A stretch of DNA of 33,932 nt from an uncultured Pelagibacteraceae bacterium (GCA_902526115.1 CABZJV010000010.1:1-33932), one strand, 5' to 3'; positions 1 to 8,597 are shown, counted from the first letter of the stretch. Numbers and translations are program-made. Notes: a model not told the origin generated them from the sequence alone.

Positions 1-1
1 A

Positions 2-733
2 CTAAAAGAAGAAATAAAAATTGAAAAACAAAGAACAAAAGATATAAAATTATTCTTACGAAAAGAGCAAGCATTATTAAGAATTGAACAGGCCGATAAA
101 CAAAAAAAATTTTTACAAAAATTAAGATTAGATAAACAGATTGAAAAATTTAGGGTTAGAGAAGTTAAAGAATTAGAAAAACTTGAAAAAATTTCCTTAA
201 AAGAGAAAAGGGAAGATTATGCAGGTCTCCAACAAAGAATAGAAAAATTAAAAGAGAAATATCGAATTATACGTGATCAAAAAATTAGAGAAAGGGTAGA
301 GGCTCTTGGAGTAAAAATTCAAGGAGACGAAGATAGAGAAACACTTCTTAAAAAAGAAAAAGAATACACTATTGGAAGACAAAAAATAGAATTTTCTTTG
401 GAAAGTTTTTATAGAAGCGCGAGTAGTTTAGTGTTTCAATTAAATAAAAGATACATAACAAGAGATATGTCAATTTTTAGATGCATAGATAGAAGATTTG
501 AGACAGGTGAGATATTTGTTAAATGGGATGAAGCATCTGATGATGAATGGTTATTATTGATATATATTAAAAATAATTCGCCAGACGAAGGTATAGTGAT
601 TGAAGATAAAACAAATCCTGAAAAAAATATGTCACATGAATTTAAAAATAATGAAATTTTTAGGGCATCTGACATTATGGTAGACTCCTTAACCAATCTA
701 ATATCCCGAAAAAGAGCCAAAAATGTTAATTAA
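2..733 (+). CDS. Coiled-coil protein of unknown function, 5' end cut by window edge
   Basis: The frame is open from the first complete codon at base 2 to the TAA at 731-733, giving 243 visible residues; the true start lies left of the window. Roughly the first 125 residues are extremely rich in Lys, Glu, Arg, Gln and Leu with heptad-like spacing, as in a long charged helix or coiled coil. The last ~110 residues are a mixed, probably globular part containing an acidic-aromatic stretch (KWDEASDDEW) and a basic tail. A TTG at 398 is internal and there is no reason to prefer it as the start, because coding character continues without a break upstream. I do not recognise the family. It sits 30 nt upstream of a small membrane protein on the same strand and may be cotranscribed with it. 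Confidence 0.75.
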   Translation, partial: LKEEIKIEKQRTKDIKLFLRKEQALLRIEQADKQKKFLQKLRLDKQIEKFRVREVKELEKLEKISLKEKREDYAGLQQRIEKLKEKYRIIRDQKIRERVEALGVKIQGDEDRETLLKKEKEYTIGRQKIEFSLESFYRSASSLVFQLNKRYITRDMSIFRCIDRRFETGEIFVKWDEASDDEWLLLIYIKNNSPDEGIVIEDKTNPEKNMSHEFKNNEIFRASDIMVDSLTNLISRKRAKNVN

Positions 734-763
734 TTTAACTAAATTTATTTAGTAATATCTATA

Positions 764-1057
764 ATGTTTCTTGGAATAATTTTAATGGTTACTCTCTTCG
801 TAATTTTAAGTTACGTTCTTTCATGGATAAGATATTTTAATAGTCTAGATCCAAGATTAGGACAATCAACCTGGAGATGGAGTTATGACTATCCTGTAAT
901 TGGAGTAAGAGACTATTCAGATTTAGACGATAAAGAGTTTGTAAAATTAAGAAGAAAAAGAAATAGAATAATTACTCTGATGTACTCAATTGTGTTAGTT
1001 ATGTTTATGCTTTCAATGTCTTTGTTAAGCGAAATAATGATATTTTTTTTAGCTTAA
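764..1057 (+). CDS. Small two-helix membrane protein, unknown function
   Basis: A 97-residue protein with an ATG start. A hydrophobic N-terminal segment (about residues 2-22) and a C-terminal one (about 73-96) flank a polar middle that contains aromatic residues (WRWSYDY) and a basic patch (KLRRKRNR), so a two-pass inner-membrane protein is likely. It follows the coiled-coil gene by 30 nt on the same strand. Its TAA at 1055-1057 overlaps the stop codon of the convergent DUF393 gene, so there is no space for a separate terminator. The family is not recognised. The hydrophobic pattern and tight packing support a real gene, but no function can be assigned. Confidence 0.7.
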   Translation: MFLGIILMVTLFVILSYVLSWIRYFNSLDPRLGQSTWRWSYDYPVIGVRDYSDLDDKEFVKLRRKRNRIITLMYSIVLVMFMLSMSLLSEIMIFFLA

Positions 1058-1401
1058 TTTTTTAATTGTTTTTTATTTTTGAGATATAGAAAATAAGCAA
1101 TAATTTCATACCCATAATTAAAAATTGTAAAAATAATAGGAAGTTTAAAAAACTTATATAAAAATCTATACTTAGGTATTTTATTCCAAACATATAAAAA
1201 AGCTTCAGCTCCTTCTAAAACCTTGTCATCTTCCTTTACATGTAATCTTCTTAAAAGCTGCTTTTCATCTTTATTAGTCTCTATTTCTGCTTGTTCATTG
1301 TTAGTAATATCGATCCAATCTATTTCTTCTATTTTTTCTTTTTTGTATAGGTTTATTTCAGATCTACAAATTTTACAGGAATTGTTGAAATAAACTTTCA
1401 T
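1054..1401 (-). CDS. DCC-family (DUF393) thiol-disulfide oxidoreductase-like protein
   Basis: 115 residues, the usual size for the family. The N-terminus has a beta strand followed by the CxxC pair Cys9 and Cys12 (NNSCKICRSEI), as in the DUF393/DCC group, which takes its name from an Asp-x-x-Cys-x-x-Cys motif. Here the Asp position is Asn6, a variant I believe occurs in other members. The middle segment (GAEAFLYVWNKIPKYRFLYKF, about residues 64-84) matches the conserved Gly-x-x-Ala-Phe...Trp...Pro region. Members are predicted thioredoxin-like redox proteins, but substrates are generally unknown. The gene is divergent from tldD across 85 nt and convergent with the small membrane protein, whose stop codon it overlaps. 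Confidence 0.8.
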   Translation of the reverse strand: MKVYFNNSCKICRSEINLYKKEKIEEIDWIDITNNEQAEIETNKDEKQLLRRLHVKEDDKVLEGAEAFLYVWNKIPKYRFLYKFFKLPIIFTIFNYGYEIIAYFLYLKNKKQLKN

Positions 1402-1486
1402 ATTTTAATATTTATCTTTTTAGAGATTTTTGTACATGTGTTAAAAGAGCAGTTGAAAAGTAATAATAAACCTTTATGTAATCCTC

Positions 1487-2899
1487 ATGAGTAATTTTTT
1501 CGACAAATCTGACTTAGCAAGAAAAGATGCTGAAAACATAGTTTCAGATACTTTAAAAAACTGCGACGATGGAGAATTGTATTTAGAGGATTCACAATCA
1601 GAGTCAGTCGTTTTAGATGATAATAAGATTAAGAGCTCAAACTATAGTTCTGATCTAGGATTTGGATTTAGAGCAGTATCTAATGAAGTTGTCGCATATT
1701 CATATTCAAATGAAATATCAAAAGACTCTCTAAATAGTTCAGCTAAAAATCTTCAGTCAACTCTTAAATCAATCAAAGGCACTTATAATAACGAAATACC
1801 AAAGTCTAACAAAAAATTTTATAATGATATAAATCCAATAGAACAAAAAACTTTAAATTCTAAGCTAGAAGTTTTGAACAAAGTGAACGAGTATTTAAGA
1901 AAAAAAGATAGAGCGGTAAAACAGGTTACAGCAAATTTTTTAGGAGAACATAAGTCAATTGAAATAATCAGATCGGGCGGTGAGGCAATTACAGATATCA
2001 GACCACTAATTAGATTTAACGTTTCTGTAATGCTCGAAAAAGATGGAAGAAAAGAAACAGGCGTATATGGTATTGGGGGCAGACAGTCCTATGATGATTA
2101 TTTACAAAATGATAATTGGAAAAGTGTATGTGAAGAAGCTTTTAGAATTGCTTCAGTAAATTTAGAAAGTAAACCCGCCCCAGCTGGTGAAATGCAAGTA
2201 GTTCTGGGACCAGGTTGGCCAGCAATATTAATCCATGAAGCTATAGGGCATGGTCTTGAGGGTGATTTTAATAGAAAAAAAACTTCAGCATTTCATAACC
2301 TAATGGGGGAGAAAGTTGCAAGTGAAGGTGTCACAATTGTTGATGATGGTACTATAAATAACAGAAGAGGCAGTCTTACAATAGATGACGAGGGTACACC
2401 AACCGAAAGAACTGTTTTAATTGAAAATGGAATTTTAAAAAACTTTATGCAAGACAGATTAAACGCACGATTAATGAATACTAGATCAACTGGTTCAGGT
2501 AGAAGAGAAAACTATAGACATGTAGTTTTACCTAGAATGAGAAATACAATGATGTTAAGTGGAAAACAAACTCAAGATGAGATGATCAAATCTGTCGATA
2601 AAGGTATTTTTGCTGTTAGCTTTGGAGGTGGACAAGTAGATATTACGTCAGGAAAATTTGTTTTTAATTGTACAGAGGCTTATGAAATTGTTAACGGCAA
2701 AATTGGGTCTCCAATAAAAGGAGCAACATTAATTGGAGATGGCCCTTCAATTTTAAAAGAAGTTTCAATGGTTGGTAACGATATGATGTTAGACCCAGGT
2801 ATAGGTACATGTGGTAAAGCTGGTCAAGGAGTTCCTGTTGGTGTGGCACAGCCATCTATATTAATTGATAAAATGACAGTTGGTGGAACAAAACTCTAA
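1487..2899 (+). CDS. tldD: Metalloprotease TldD
   Basis: 470 residues, close to the usual TldD length of about 480. The zinc site is visible: HEAIGH with His250, Glu251 and His255, plus a C-terminal Cys442 in GTCGKAGQG that matches the third zinc ligand in this family. TldD pairs with TldE (PmbA) in a heterodimeric protease that degrades unfolded peptides and matures some modified peptides such as microcin B17. The partner starts 3 nt after the stop, which supports cotranscription and equal expression. The ATG lies 85 nt from the divergent DUF393 gene, so that space should hold the promoters for both, though I see no convincing one. No microcin-like precursor gene is apparent nearby. Confidence 0.96.
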   Translation: MSNFFDKSDLARKDAENIVSDTLKNCDDGELYLEDSQSESVVLDDNKIKSSNYSSDLGFGFRAVSNEVVAYSYSNEISKDSLNSSAKNLQSTLKSIKGTYNNEIPKSNKKFYNDINPIEQKTLNSKLEVLNKVNEYLRKKDRAVKQVTANFLGEHKSIEIIRSGGEAITDIRPLIRFNVSVMLEKDGRKETGVYGIGGRQSYDDYLQNDNWKSVCEEAFRIASVNLESKPAPAGEMQVVLGPGWPAILIHEAIGHGLEGDFNRKKTSAFHNLMGEKVASEGVTIVDDGTINNRRGSLTIDDEGTPTERTVLIENGILKNFMQDRLNARLMNTRSTGSGRRENYRHVVLPRMRNTMMLSGKQTQDEMIKSVDKGIFAVSFGGGQVDITSGKFVFNCTEAYEIVNGKIGSPIKGATLIGDGPSILKEVSMVGNDMMLDPGIGTCGKAGQGVPVGVAQPSILIDKMTVGGTKL

Positions 2900-2902
2900 C
2901 CA

Positions 2903-4219
2903 ATGATTAAAGATCAAGATTTTTTAAAAGATAAAGCTTCGTATTGTTTAGATCTTGCAAAGAAAATTGGAGCAACAGACGCTAGTGTTACAATTGGTCA
3001 TTCTATATCTGAAACAGTTAATTTTAGAAATAAAAACTTAGATGAGTCCAATAGATCTGATGGATTAGCATTTAGTATTGATATTTATATAGATAAGAAA
3101 AAATCTTCAATTTCTTCATCAAATTTATTAGATGAAAATTTAAATACCCTTATAGAGAAATGTTATGAAACAACTAAAATTACTCCAGATGATGCGTTTA
3201 ATTCTTTACCAGATAAAAATTTACTTGCTGATAGTCATAAAAAATTAAATATTTATGACAATACTCACATTGAGAATGATAAAAAAATTCAATATTTAAA
3301 AGAATTAGAAAATACAGTAGCTGAGGATAAAAAAATAGTAAACACTGAGTCCAGTTTTACTGAAAAAAAATCTAATTTTATTTTAGCAAATAGCGATGGT
3401 TTTTGTAGTGGTTATAAGACATCTTCATTTACAGCATCGTGTGTAGCTGTTGCCAAAGATGAAAATAGCATGGAAAGAGATTATGAATATACAAGTAAAA
3501 GATATTTTGATGATATCAAAGATCCCCAGACTCTTGGTAAACTTGCAAGTCATCAGACAATAAGAAAACTAAGTCCAAAAAAAATAGGAAGTGAAAAATT
3601 AAGTGTAATATTTGATAAGAGAATAGCAAAAGGTATGCTTAGCGCTTTTGCAAGTGCAATCTCATCATCTGCAATTGCCAGAGGAACTTCGTTTCTTAAA
3701 GATCAAATAAATAAGCAAATATTTTCTAATTCTATCAACATTATTGACAAACCAGATATAATTAAGGGTTTAGGGTCAAAAAATTTTGATTCAGAAGGTG
3801 TTAAATCTGAAACTCTCAATTTAGTAAAGGAGGGCGAGCTTAAAAATTATCTTGTAGATTCCTATAATGGTAGGAAGCTAAACCTTCAATCAAATGGAAG
3901 AAGTGGAGGTACTACAAATCTGTATTTTGAGAATGGAAAACAAAGTTATGAAGAATTGTTAAAAATTAACTCGAAGTGTATCTATATTACTGAAACAATA
4001 GGTCATGGAAGCAATCTTGTAACTGGAGATTATTCTGTTGGAGCGACTGGATTTTTAGTAGAGGAAGGTGAATTTAGATACCCTATAAATGAAATAACTA
4101 TTGCAGGAAATTTTAAGGATATGTTTAAAAATATATTTTTAGCAAATGATTTAGATTTTGAGTATTCAACAAATTCTCCGACCATGTTGATTGAGGGCAT
4201 GACAGTTGCTGGTAAATGA
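2903..4219 (+). CDS. pmbA: TldE/PmbA, non-catalytic partner of TldD
   Basis: 438 residues of the TldD/PmbA (peptidase family U62) fold. Unlike TldD it has no HExxxH zinc motif, as expected for the E subunit. Recognisable family blocks include the Ser/Gly-rich segment NLQSNGRSGGTTNLYF around residue 330 and the C-terminal region GHGSNLVTGDYSVGATGF followed by EGEFRYPINEITIAGN. In the TldD/E dimer this subunit shapes the peptide channel. It starts 3 nt after the tldD stop. Its own TGA is overlapped by the ATG of the FAD-oxidoreductase gene (ATGA at 4216-4219), so the three genes form one translationally linked unit. Confidence 0.95.
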   Translation: MIKDQDFLKDKASYCLDLAKKIGATDASVTIGHSISETVNFRNKNLDESNRSDGLAFSIDIYIDKKKSSISSSNLLDENLNTLIEKCYETTKITPDDAFNSLPDKNLLADSHKKLNIYDNTHIENDKKIQYLKELENTVAEDKKIVNTESSFTEKKSNFILANSDGFCSGYKTSSFTASCVAVAKDENSMERDYEYTSKRYFDDIKDPQTLGKLASHQTIRKLSPKKIGSEKLSVIFDKRIAKGMLSAFASAISSSAIARGTSFLKDQINKQIFSNSINIIDKPDIIKGLGSKNFDSEGVKSETLNLVKEGELKNYLVDSYNGRKLNLQSNGRSGGTTNLYFENGKQSYEELLKINSKCIYITETIGHGSNLVTGDYSVGATGFLVEEGEFRYPINEITIAGNFKDMFKNIFLANDLDFEYSTNSPTMLIEGMTVAGK

Positions 4220-5187
4220 GTAGTTTCTGTGTAATTGGTTCAGGAATTTCTGGAGCAACTATCGCTAACCTTCTAAGTAAAAAACACACTATAGATTTGT
4301 ATGATAAGGCAAGAGGACTTGGTGGCAGATCTTCATTTAAAAGATTAGATGAAAAGAGAGGATTTGACCATGGAGCTCAATACTTTTCACCAAAATCTTT
4401 AGAATTTAAGAGATTTACTAAAAAACTAATAAAAAAAAAAATACTTAAAATTTGGGGTGGAAAGCATAATTTTTTAAGTGACAAAAAAAAAGAAAACAAA
4501 AAGCACATTAAGATTATTGGAACAAAAGGAAATAGTGATATAAGCAAATACCTATTAAAAGATATTAAGTGTAATTTTAATAGCGAGCTTAAAAAAATAA
4601 GTTTTTCAAATAAAAAATGGAATTTAACATTTAGCGATGGATTGATTAAGACCTATGAAAATTTAATTTTAACATGTCCATTTCCTCAATTAAAAAAATT
4701 ATCAAAAAAGTATATTCAAAATTCTTTCATCAGAGAAAAAATTAAGATGGATGCCAATATCACTGTTTTAATAGAAATAAAAAAAACTAATTTAAATTTA
4801 AGTAGTTTTTTATTCAATGATAAAATTTTAGGTTGGGCTGGTTATGAAAATAGCAAGAAAAGATTCAAGAGTAAAACTGATCTTTGGACGTTACAAAGTA
4901 CTTTTAATTGGGCAAATAAAAAAATAAAACAAAATAAAGTAAATAAAAAAATTAATTCTAAAATTTTGATTAATAAATTTTTTCAATTAACAGGAATAAA
5001 GCGAACAAAATTACTTTTTTCATTAAATCATGGATGGATGTATTCTTCAAATTCAAACCCTTTAAAATTAAAAAGTTATTGGAATTCTAAATTAAATTTA
5101 GGTGTATGTGCTGACTGGTTTAACGGACCAAGATTTGAGTCAGGATGGATAAGTGCAAACGATCTTTATAAGAAAATAAATAGATAA
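4216..5187 (+). CDS. FAD/NAD(P)-dependent amine-oxidase-like (renalase-type) flavoprotein
   Basis: 323 residues. The N-terminal Rossmann dinucleotide-binding motif GSGISG (residues 8-13) is followed by an acidic strand end and the Gly-rich KARGLGGRSS block typical of FAD amine-oxidase-fold proteins, then FDHGAQYF. The C-terminus has the second FAD-contact motif (GVCADWFNGPRFESGWIS), in the form seen in renalase-like bacterial oxidoreductases. The substrate is unknown. The gene overlaps the pmbA stop by 4 nt and is therefore probably cotranslated with tldD-pmbA. It is Lys-rich and contains an 11-base A run at 4431-4441. It ends 1 nt before the stop of a convergent gene. Confidence 0.82.
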   Translation: MSSFCVIGSGISGATIANLLSKKHTIDLYDKARGLGGRSSFKRLDEKRGFDHGAQYFSPKSLEFKRFTKKLIKKKILKIWGGKHNFLSDKKKENKKHIKIIGTKGNSDISKYLLKDIKCNFNSELKKISFSNKKWNLTFSDGLIKTYENLILTCPFPQLKKLSKKYIQNSFIREKIKMDANITVLIEIKKTNLNLSSFLFNDKILGWAGYENSKKRFKSKTDLWTLQSTFNWANKKIKQNKVNKKINSKILINKFFQLTGIKRTKLLFSLNHGWMYSSNSNPLKLKSYWNSKLNLGVCADWFNGPRFESGWISANDLYKKINR

Positions 5188-5188
5188 A

Positions 5189-5869
5189 TTATTCATAATT
5201 TTTTAGTCTATATTCCCAATTCCCCATTCTTTGATAAGTAACTTTCACTATTAAAGAAGTTTTTTTATCCAACCAAATATCAAAATTTAATCTTTTGTCT
5301 TTAGGAAGTGACATATCTTTGGAAGTTAATTTAAAATGATCAGTCTCGTATTCATCACCATTAATTAAAATTTTTTCTTTTCCAACAAAGGTAACTATCT
5401 GCTCTTTTATACTACCTGATATGGGGCTTATTTGGCTACTAGCTTGTAATATTTTATGACTCCACCAGTTGCCAACTATATTTTCAAGAGAGACTTCACC
5501 AGTGAAAGAGGAGCCTATAATATCGAATTTGTTTGTTTCTTTGTTTAAAGTTAATTTTACAAATTTTTCTTTTTTATTCTGCAAAGTTTTTGAATTGAAA
5601 GAAATCATTTGGTCTTTTAAATATTTTTCTTCTCCAATGCCCTCTACCTTAAAAATTGTTGCTCCCAAAAGTTTTACATCAAATTTAAATTGATTAGTAA
5701 CAAGAGTTACATTATCCTTTTTCGAAAAAAAATAATAATTGTAACCAATTATTTCATTGTTTCTCAAAATCTCCATCTCAATTTTTTTATAGTTACTGTA
5801 ATGACCAATATGAGCATATGAAGTAAAACAAATAAAAATAAATATGATGCTGAGAGTGATCTTTTTCAT
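5189..5869 (-). CDS. Secreted DUF6134-like protein
   Basis: 226 residues from the ATG at 5869; an in-frame TTG three codons upstream (5878) is less likely. The N-terminus is a clear Sec signal peptide: MKK, a hydrophobic core of about 13 residues (ITLSIIFIFICFT), then SYA before His, giving a probable cleavage after residue 19. The mature part is beta-rich with repeated Lys/Glu strands and ends with the MGNWEYRL-type motif that I associate with DUF6134/DUF3108-like periplasmic proteins; the family call is tentative. Function is unknown. It is convergent with the FAD-oxidoreductase gene (1 nt gap) and divergent from the YczE-like gene (40 nt). Confidence 0.65.
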   Translation of the reverse strand: MKKITLSIIFIFICFTSYAHIGHYSNYKKIEMEILRNNEIIGYNYYFFSKKDNVTLVTNQFKFDVKLLGATIFKVEGIGEEKYLKDQMISFNSKTLQNKKEKFVKLTLNKETNKFDIIGSSFTGEVSLENIVGNWWSHKILQASSQISPISGSIKEQIVTFVGKEKILINGDEYETDHFKLTSKDMSLPKDKRLNFDIWLDKKTSLIVKVTYQRMGNWEYRLKNYE

Positions 5870-5909
5870 TATAAGCAAGTATTAATAAATTTATAAGTAA
5901 CAGTATAAT

Positions 5910-6557
5910 ATGTTTTTATCTATTAAAAATATCCCTAAAGTATATTGGAGCTCGGATAAAAGCTTTAACTTTAAACCAAAATTTTCAACATCATTTTTTT
6001 TAATTTTAGGTTTAATTATATTTGGGTTAGGAGAGGGATTATTAATACTTTCAACAACAGGAAACTCTCCATGGTCTGTACTTGCAGAGGGAATATCAAA
6101 AAATTCTGAATTGTCTATTGGTGCTGCAACATTTCTAGTTAGCGTGAGTGTCCTTTTTTTATGGATATTTCTTAAACAAAGACCAGGCTTGGGAACAATT
6201 TTTAATATAATTATTATTTCTGGAATGATTGATGTTACTTTATATTTTTTTGACGCTCCTTCTTCTGCCATATTGAAATATTTATTGGCAATATTTTCAG
6301 TAATATTAGTTGGTATAGGCAGTGGTATTTATTTAGTGGCAAATCTAGGCCCAGGTCCAAGAGATGGACTAATGACTGGTTTAACAAAAATTACAAACTT
6401 ACCTATTGCTTTAGTAAGAGCGTGTTTAGAAATTTCTGTTGTAATAGCTGGATGGTATTTAGGTGGAACAGTAGGTGCTGGAACTTTAATTTTTGCTTTT
6501 GGGATTGGACCCTGTGTTGCTTTTGGATTGTTTATTGTTAATAAAATTTTTAGTTAG
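5910..6557 (+). CDS. YczE/YyaS/YitT-family integral membrane protein
   Basis: 215 residues with about five hydrophobic segments. Two internally related motifs mark the YczE-like family: GLGEGLLILSTTGNSPWSVL (about residues 37-56) and NLGPGPRDGLMTGLTKI (about 144-160). Both place Gly/Pro-rich loops after a membrane helix, which suggests an internal duplication. Members are predicted inner-membrane proteins with unproven, possibly transport-related roles. The gene stands alone: divergent from the DUF6134-like gene across 40 nt and convergent with typA, whose stop codon it overlaps (TTAG at 6554-6557). A promoter would have to fit into the 40-nt space or inside the neighbour's 5' end. Confidence 0.8.
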   Translation: MFLSIKNIPKVYWSSDKSFNFKPKFSTSFFLILGLIIFGLGEGLLILSTTGNSPWSVLAEGISKNSELSIGAATFLVSVSVLFLWIFLKQRPGLGTIFNIIIISGMIDVTLYFFDAPSSAILKYLLAIFSVILVGIGSGIYLVANLGPGPRDGLMTGLTKITNLPIALVRACLEISVVIAGWYLGGTVGAGTLIFAFGIGPCVAFGLFIVNKIFS

Positions 6558-8380
6558 GCTGCTGCACCAGATTTTTCACTTTTCTTCCTATCATGTGGAT
6601 CAAGAATAGATTTTCTTAATCTGCAAGACTCAGGAGTAATTTCTAATGCTTCGTCTGTATTAAGCATACTTAATTGTTCTGCTATTGACATTTTTCTTAC
6701 TGGAGTGAGAACAACATTTTCGTCTGTTCCCTGTGTTCTCATATTTGTTAATTTTTTTCCCTTCATTACATTTATTATCATGTCGCCTGGTTTTGGAGAC
6801 AATCCAACTATCATTCCAGGGTATACTGGGTCGTTATGTGTTACGAACATCTCTCCTCTGGCCTGTAAATTAAATATAGCAAAAGCAACAGCTTTTCCTT
6901 GTTCCATTGCTATTAAAGCTCCATTTCTTCTTCCTTCCATTTCACCTTCAAAAGGCCCATAGCCATGAAATATTCTATTAATAACTCCGTTCCCTTTAGT
7001 AAGAGTTAAAAATCTACTTGTGTAACCCATTAATCCTCTTGTCGGAGCATGAAAAATAAGTCTTTTTTTATCTTTACCGGTATCTTTTAAATCTATTAAC
7101 TTGCCTTTTCTTCTGTTCATGGAGTCTATTACTTTTGAGGAATATTCTTCATCTAAATCCATAGTAATTTCTTCAATGGGCTCAAGTTTTTTTCCACTTT
7201 CATCTGTTTGATATAAAACTTTAGGTGGACTGACTGTCATTTCAAATCCTTCACGTCTCATTTGGGTAAGCAAAATTTCTAACATTAGCTCTCCTCTGCC
7301 ACTAACAACAAAAGAGTCATTACTATTGTTTTCAGAAAAATTAATTCCAACATTATTTTGAGCTTCTTCAAGTAGTCGGTCTCTAATTTGAGTGCTTGTA
7401 AGTTTTTTACCTTCTTTTCCTGCAAGGGGAGATGTATTGACTGTTATAGTTATAGACATCGTAGGCGGATCTATTGGTGTTGCTGAGATAGGCTCATTTA
7501 CATCTAAATCACAAATAGTATCTGCAACATTAGCTTTTTCTAATCCAGCTATTACAACAATATCCCCAGCCTCACCAACTTCAATTGGCACTTTTTTTGT
7601 TCCCTCATATCTGAAAATTTTAGTAAGTTTTCCTTCATCAACTTTTTCACCTTTTAAATTTATCGCTTTTATTGATTGATTAGCCTTGGCAGTTCCTTGA
7701 GTAATTTTACCAACTAAACTTCTTCCTAAAAAACTATCCGCATAGAGCAGTGTAGATAACATTGCAAAAGGTTTTTCTTTTTCAAATTTTTTTGGTTTTA
7801 CATGTTCAAGAATTAAATCAAGCAATGGATTTAAATTTTCTCTAGGACCTTCCACTTCAGTGTCTGCCCAACCAGATCTACCACTTGCGTACAAAACAGG
7901 GAAATCTAATTGCTCTTCATTTGCATCTAAGCTTACAAATAAATCAAATGTTTCATCCAATACTTCATTTGCTCTTTGATCAGCTTTATCAAGTTTGTTA
8001 ATAACAACAATTGGTTTAAGACCTTGTTTTAAAGCTTTAGATAATACAAACTTTGTTTGAGGCATTACTCCTTCAGCTGAATCTATAAGTAGTAGCGCAC
8101 CATCAGCCATACTTAAAACTCTTTCAACTTCTGCAGCAAAATCTCTGTGACCTGGAGTATCTATTATATTTATTCTTGTATCTTTCCAATTAATAGAGGC
8201 AGGTTTTGCTAATATTGTAATTCCTCTTTCCTTCTCAAGTTCACCAGAGTCCATCAATCTTTCGTCAACCACTTCGTTTTCTCTAAATGATCCACTTTGC
8301 TTCATTAAATTATCAATCAAAGTAGTTTTGCCGTGATCTACATGGGCTATGATAGTGATGTTTCTTATATCCTTGTTCAT
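6554..8380 (-). CDS. typA: Translational GTPase TypA/BipA
   Basis: 608 residues, the standard length. The GTPase motifs are complete: G1 AHVDHGKT (residues 12-19), the effector region with ERGITI (51-56), G3 DTPGH (74-78) and G4 NKLD (128-131). EF-G-like domains follow, then the TypA-specific C-terminal domain with MRTQGTDENVVLTP and ALEITPESCRLRK near the end, which separates it from LepA and EF-G. TypA binds ribosomes and supports 50S assembly and growth under stress, especially at low temperature. It is the last gene of the minus-strand groES-groEL-small ORF-typA series, but the strong terminator after groEL implies separate transcription. Its stop overlaps that of the convergent YczE-like gene. 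Confidence 0.97.
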   Translation of the reverse strand: MNKDIRNITIIAHVDHGKTTLIDNLMKQSGSFRENEVVDERLMDSGELEKERGITILAKPASINWKDTRINIIDTPGHRDFAAEVERVLSMADGALLLIDSAEGVMPQTKFVLSKALKQGLKPIVVINKLDKADQRANEVLDETFDLFVSLDANEEQLDFPVLYASGRSGWADTEVEGPRENLNPLLDLILEHVKPKKFEKEKPFAMLSTLLYADSFLGRSLVGKITQGTAKANQSIKAINLKGEKVDEGKLTKIFRYEGTKKVPIEVGEAGDIVVIAGLEKANVADTICDLDVNEPISATPIDPPTMSITITVNTSPLAGKEGKKLTSTQIRDRLLEEAQNNVGINFSENNSNDSFVVSGRGELMLEILLTQMRREGFEMTVSPPKVLYQTDESGKKLEPIEEITMDLDEEYSSKVIDSMNRRKGKLIDLKDTGKDKKRLIFHAPTRGLMGYTSRFLTLTKGNGVINRIFHGYGPFEGEMEGRRNGALIAMEQGKAVAFAIFNLQARGEMFVTHNDPVYPGMIVGLSPKPGDMIINVMKGKKLTNMRTQGTDENVVLTPVRKMSIAEQLSMLNTDEALEITPESCRLRKSILDPHDRKKSEKSGAAA

Positions 8381-8465
8381 AAAATGTGGTTCTTATACCT
8401 ATTTAATTATTTTTTAAAACTTAAAAAAAACTAATGTTTATTGAAGATTTTATTAAATTTGATGT

Positions 8466-8582
8466 TTAATTTGCTTTTTTTTGCTTTTCTTTTTTAAGTT
8501 TTCTTTTTTCTTTAAAACTTAATTTTGCTTTTTTTTTAATACTAGAGTCTTTAAACGATTTTCCACTATATCTTTTTGACAT
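8466..8582 (-). CDS. Lys-rich 38-residue micro-ORF
   Basis: An ATG-started frame of 38 codons lies in the 268-nt space between groEL and typA. The peptide begins MSKRYSGKSFKDSSIKKK and continues with a charged LSFKEKRKLKKEKQKK stretch. It has 15 Lys, 2 Arg and only 3 acidic residues, so it is strongly basic and probably helical in its second half, like small ribosome- or nucleic-acid-associated peptides. It begins 16 nt past the groEL terminator hairpin and ends 85 nt before typA. I see no strong Shine-Dalgarno; GGGTAG lies about 9 nt upstream. The Lys content could partly reflect AT-rich sequence, so conservation is needed to confirm it. Confidence 0.5.
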   Translation of the reverse strand: MSKRYSGKSFKDSSIKKKAKLSFKEKRKLKKEKQKKAN

Positions 8583-8597
8583 ATAATTATTCTACCC

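Noticed and set aside
398..733. TTG start at 398 giving a 111-residue protein
   Set aside because: The same frame stays open with coding character to the left edge, so this is the end of a longer truncated gene.
738..753. Small hairpin ACTAAA/TTTAGT after the first gene
   Set aside because: Only six A/T-rich base pairs with no following T tract, so it is not a credible terminator and is expected by chance in this base composition.
1453..1482. TTGAAA-N18-TGTAAT as a tldD promoter
   Set aside because: It would start transcription at or after the tldD ATG (1487), so it does not fit unless the start codon is later.
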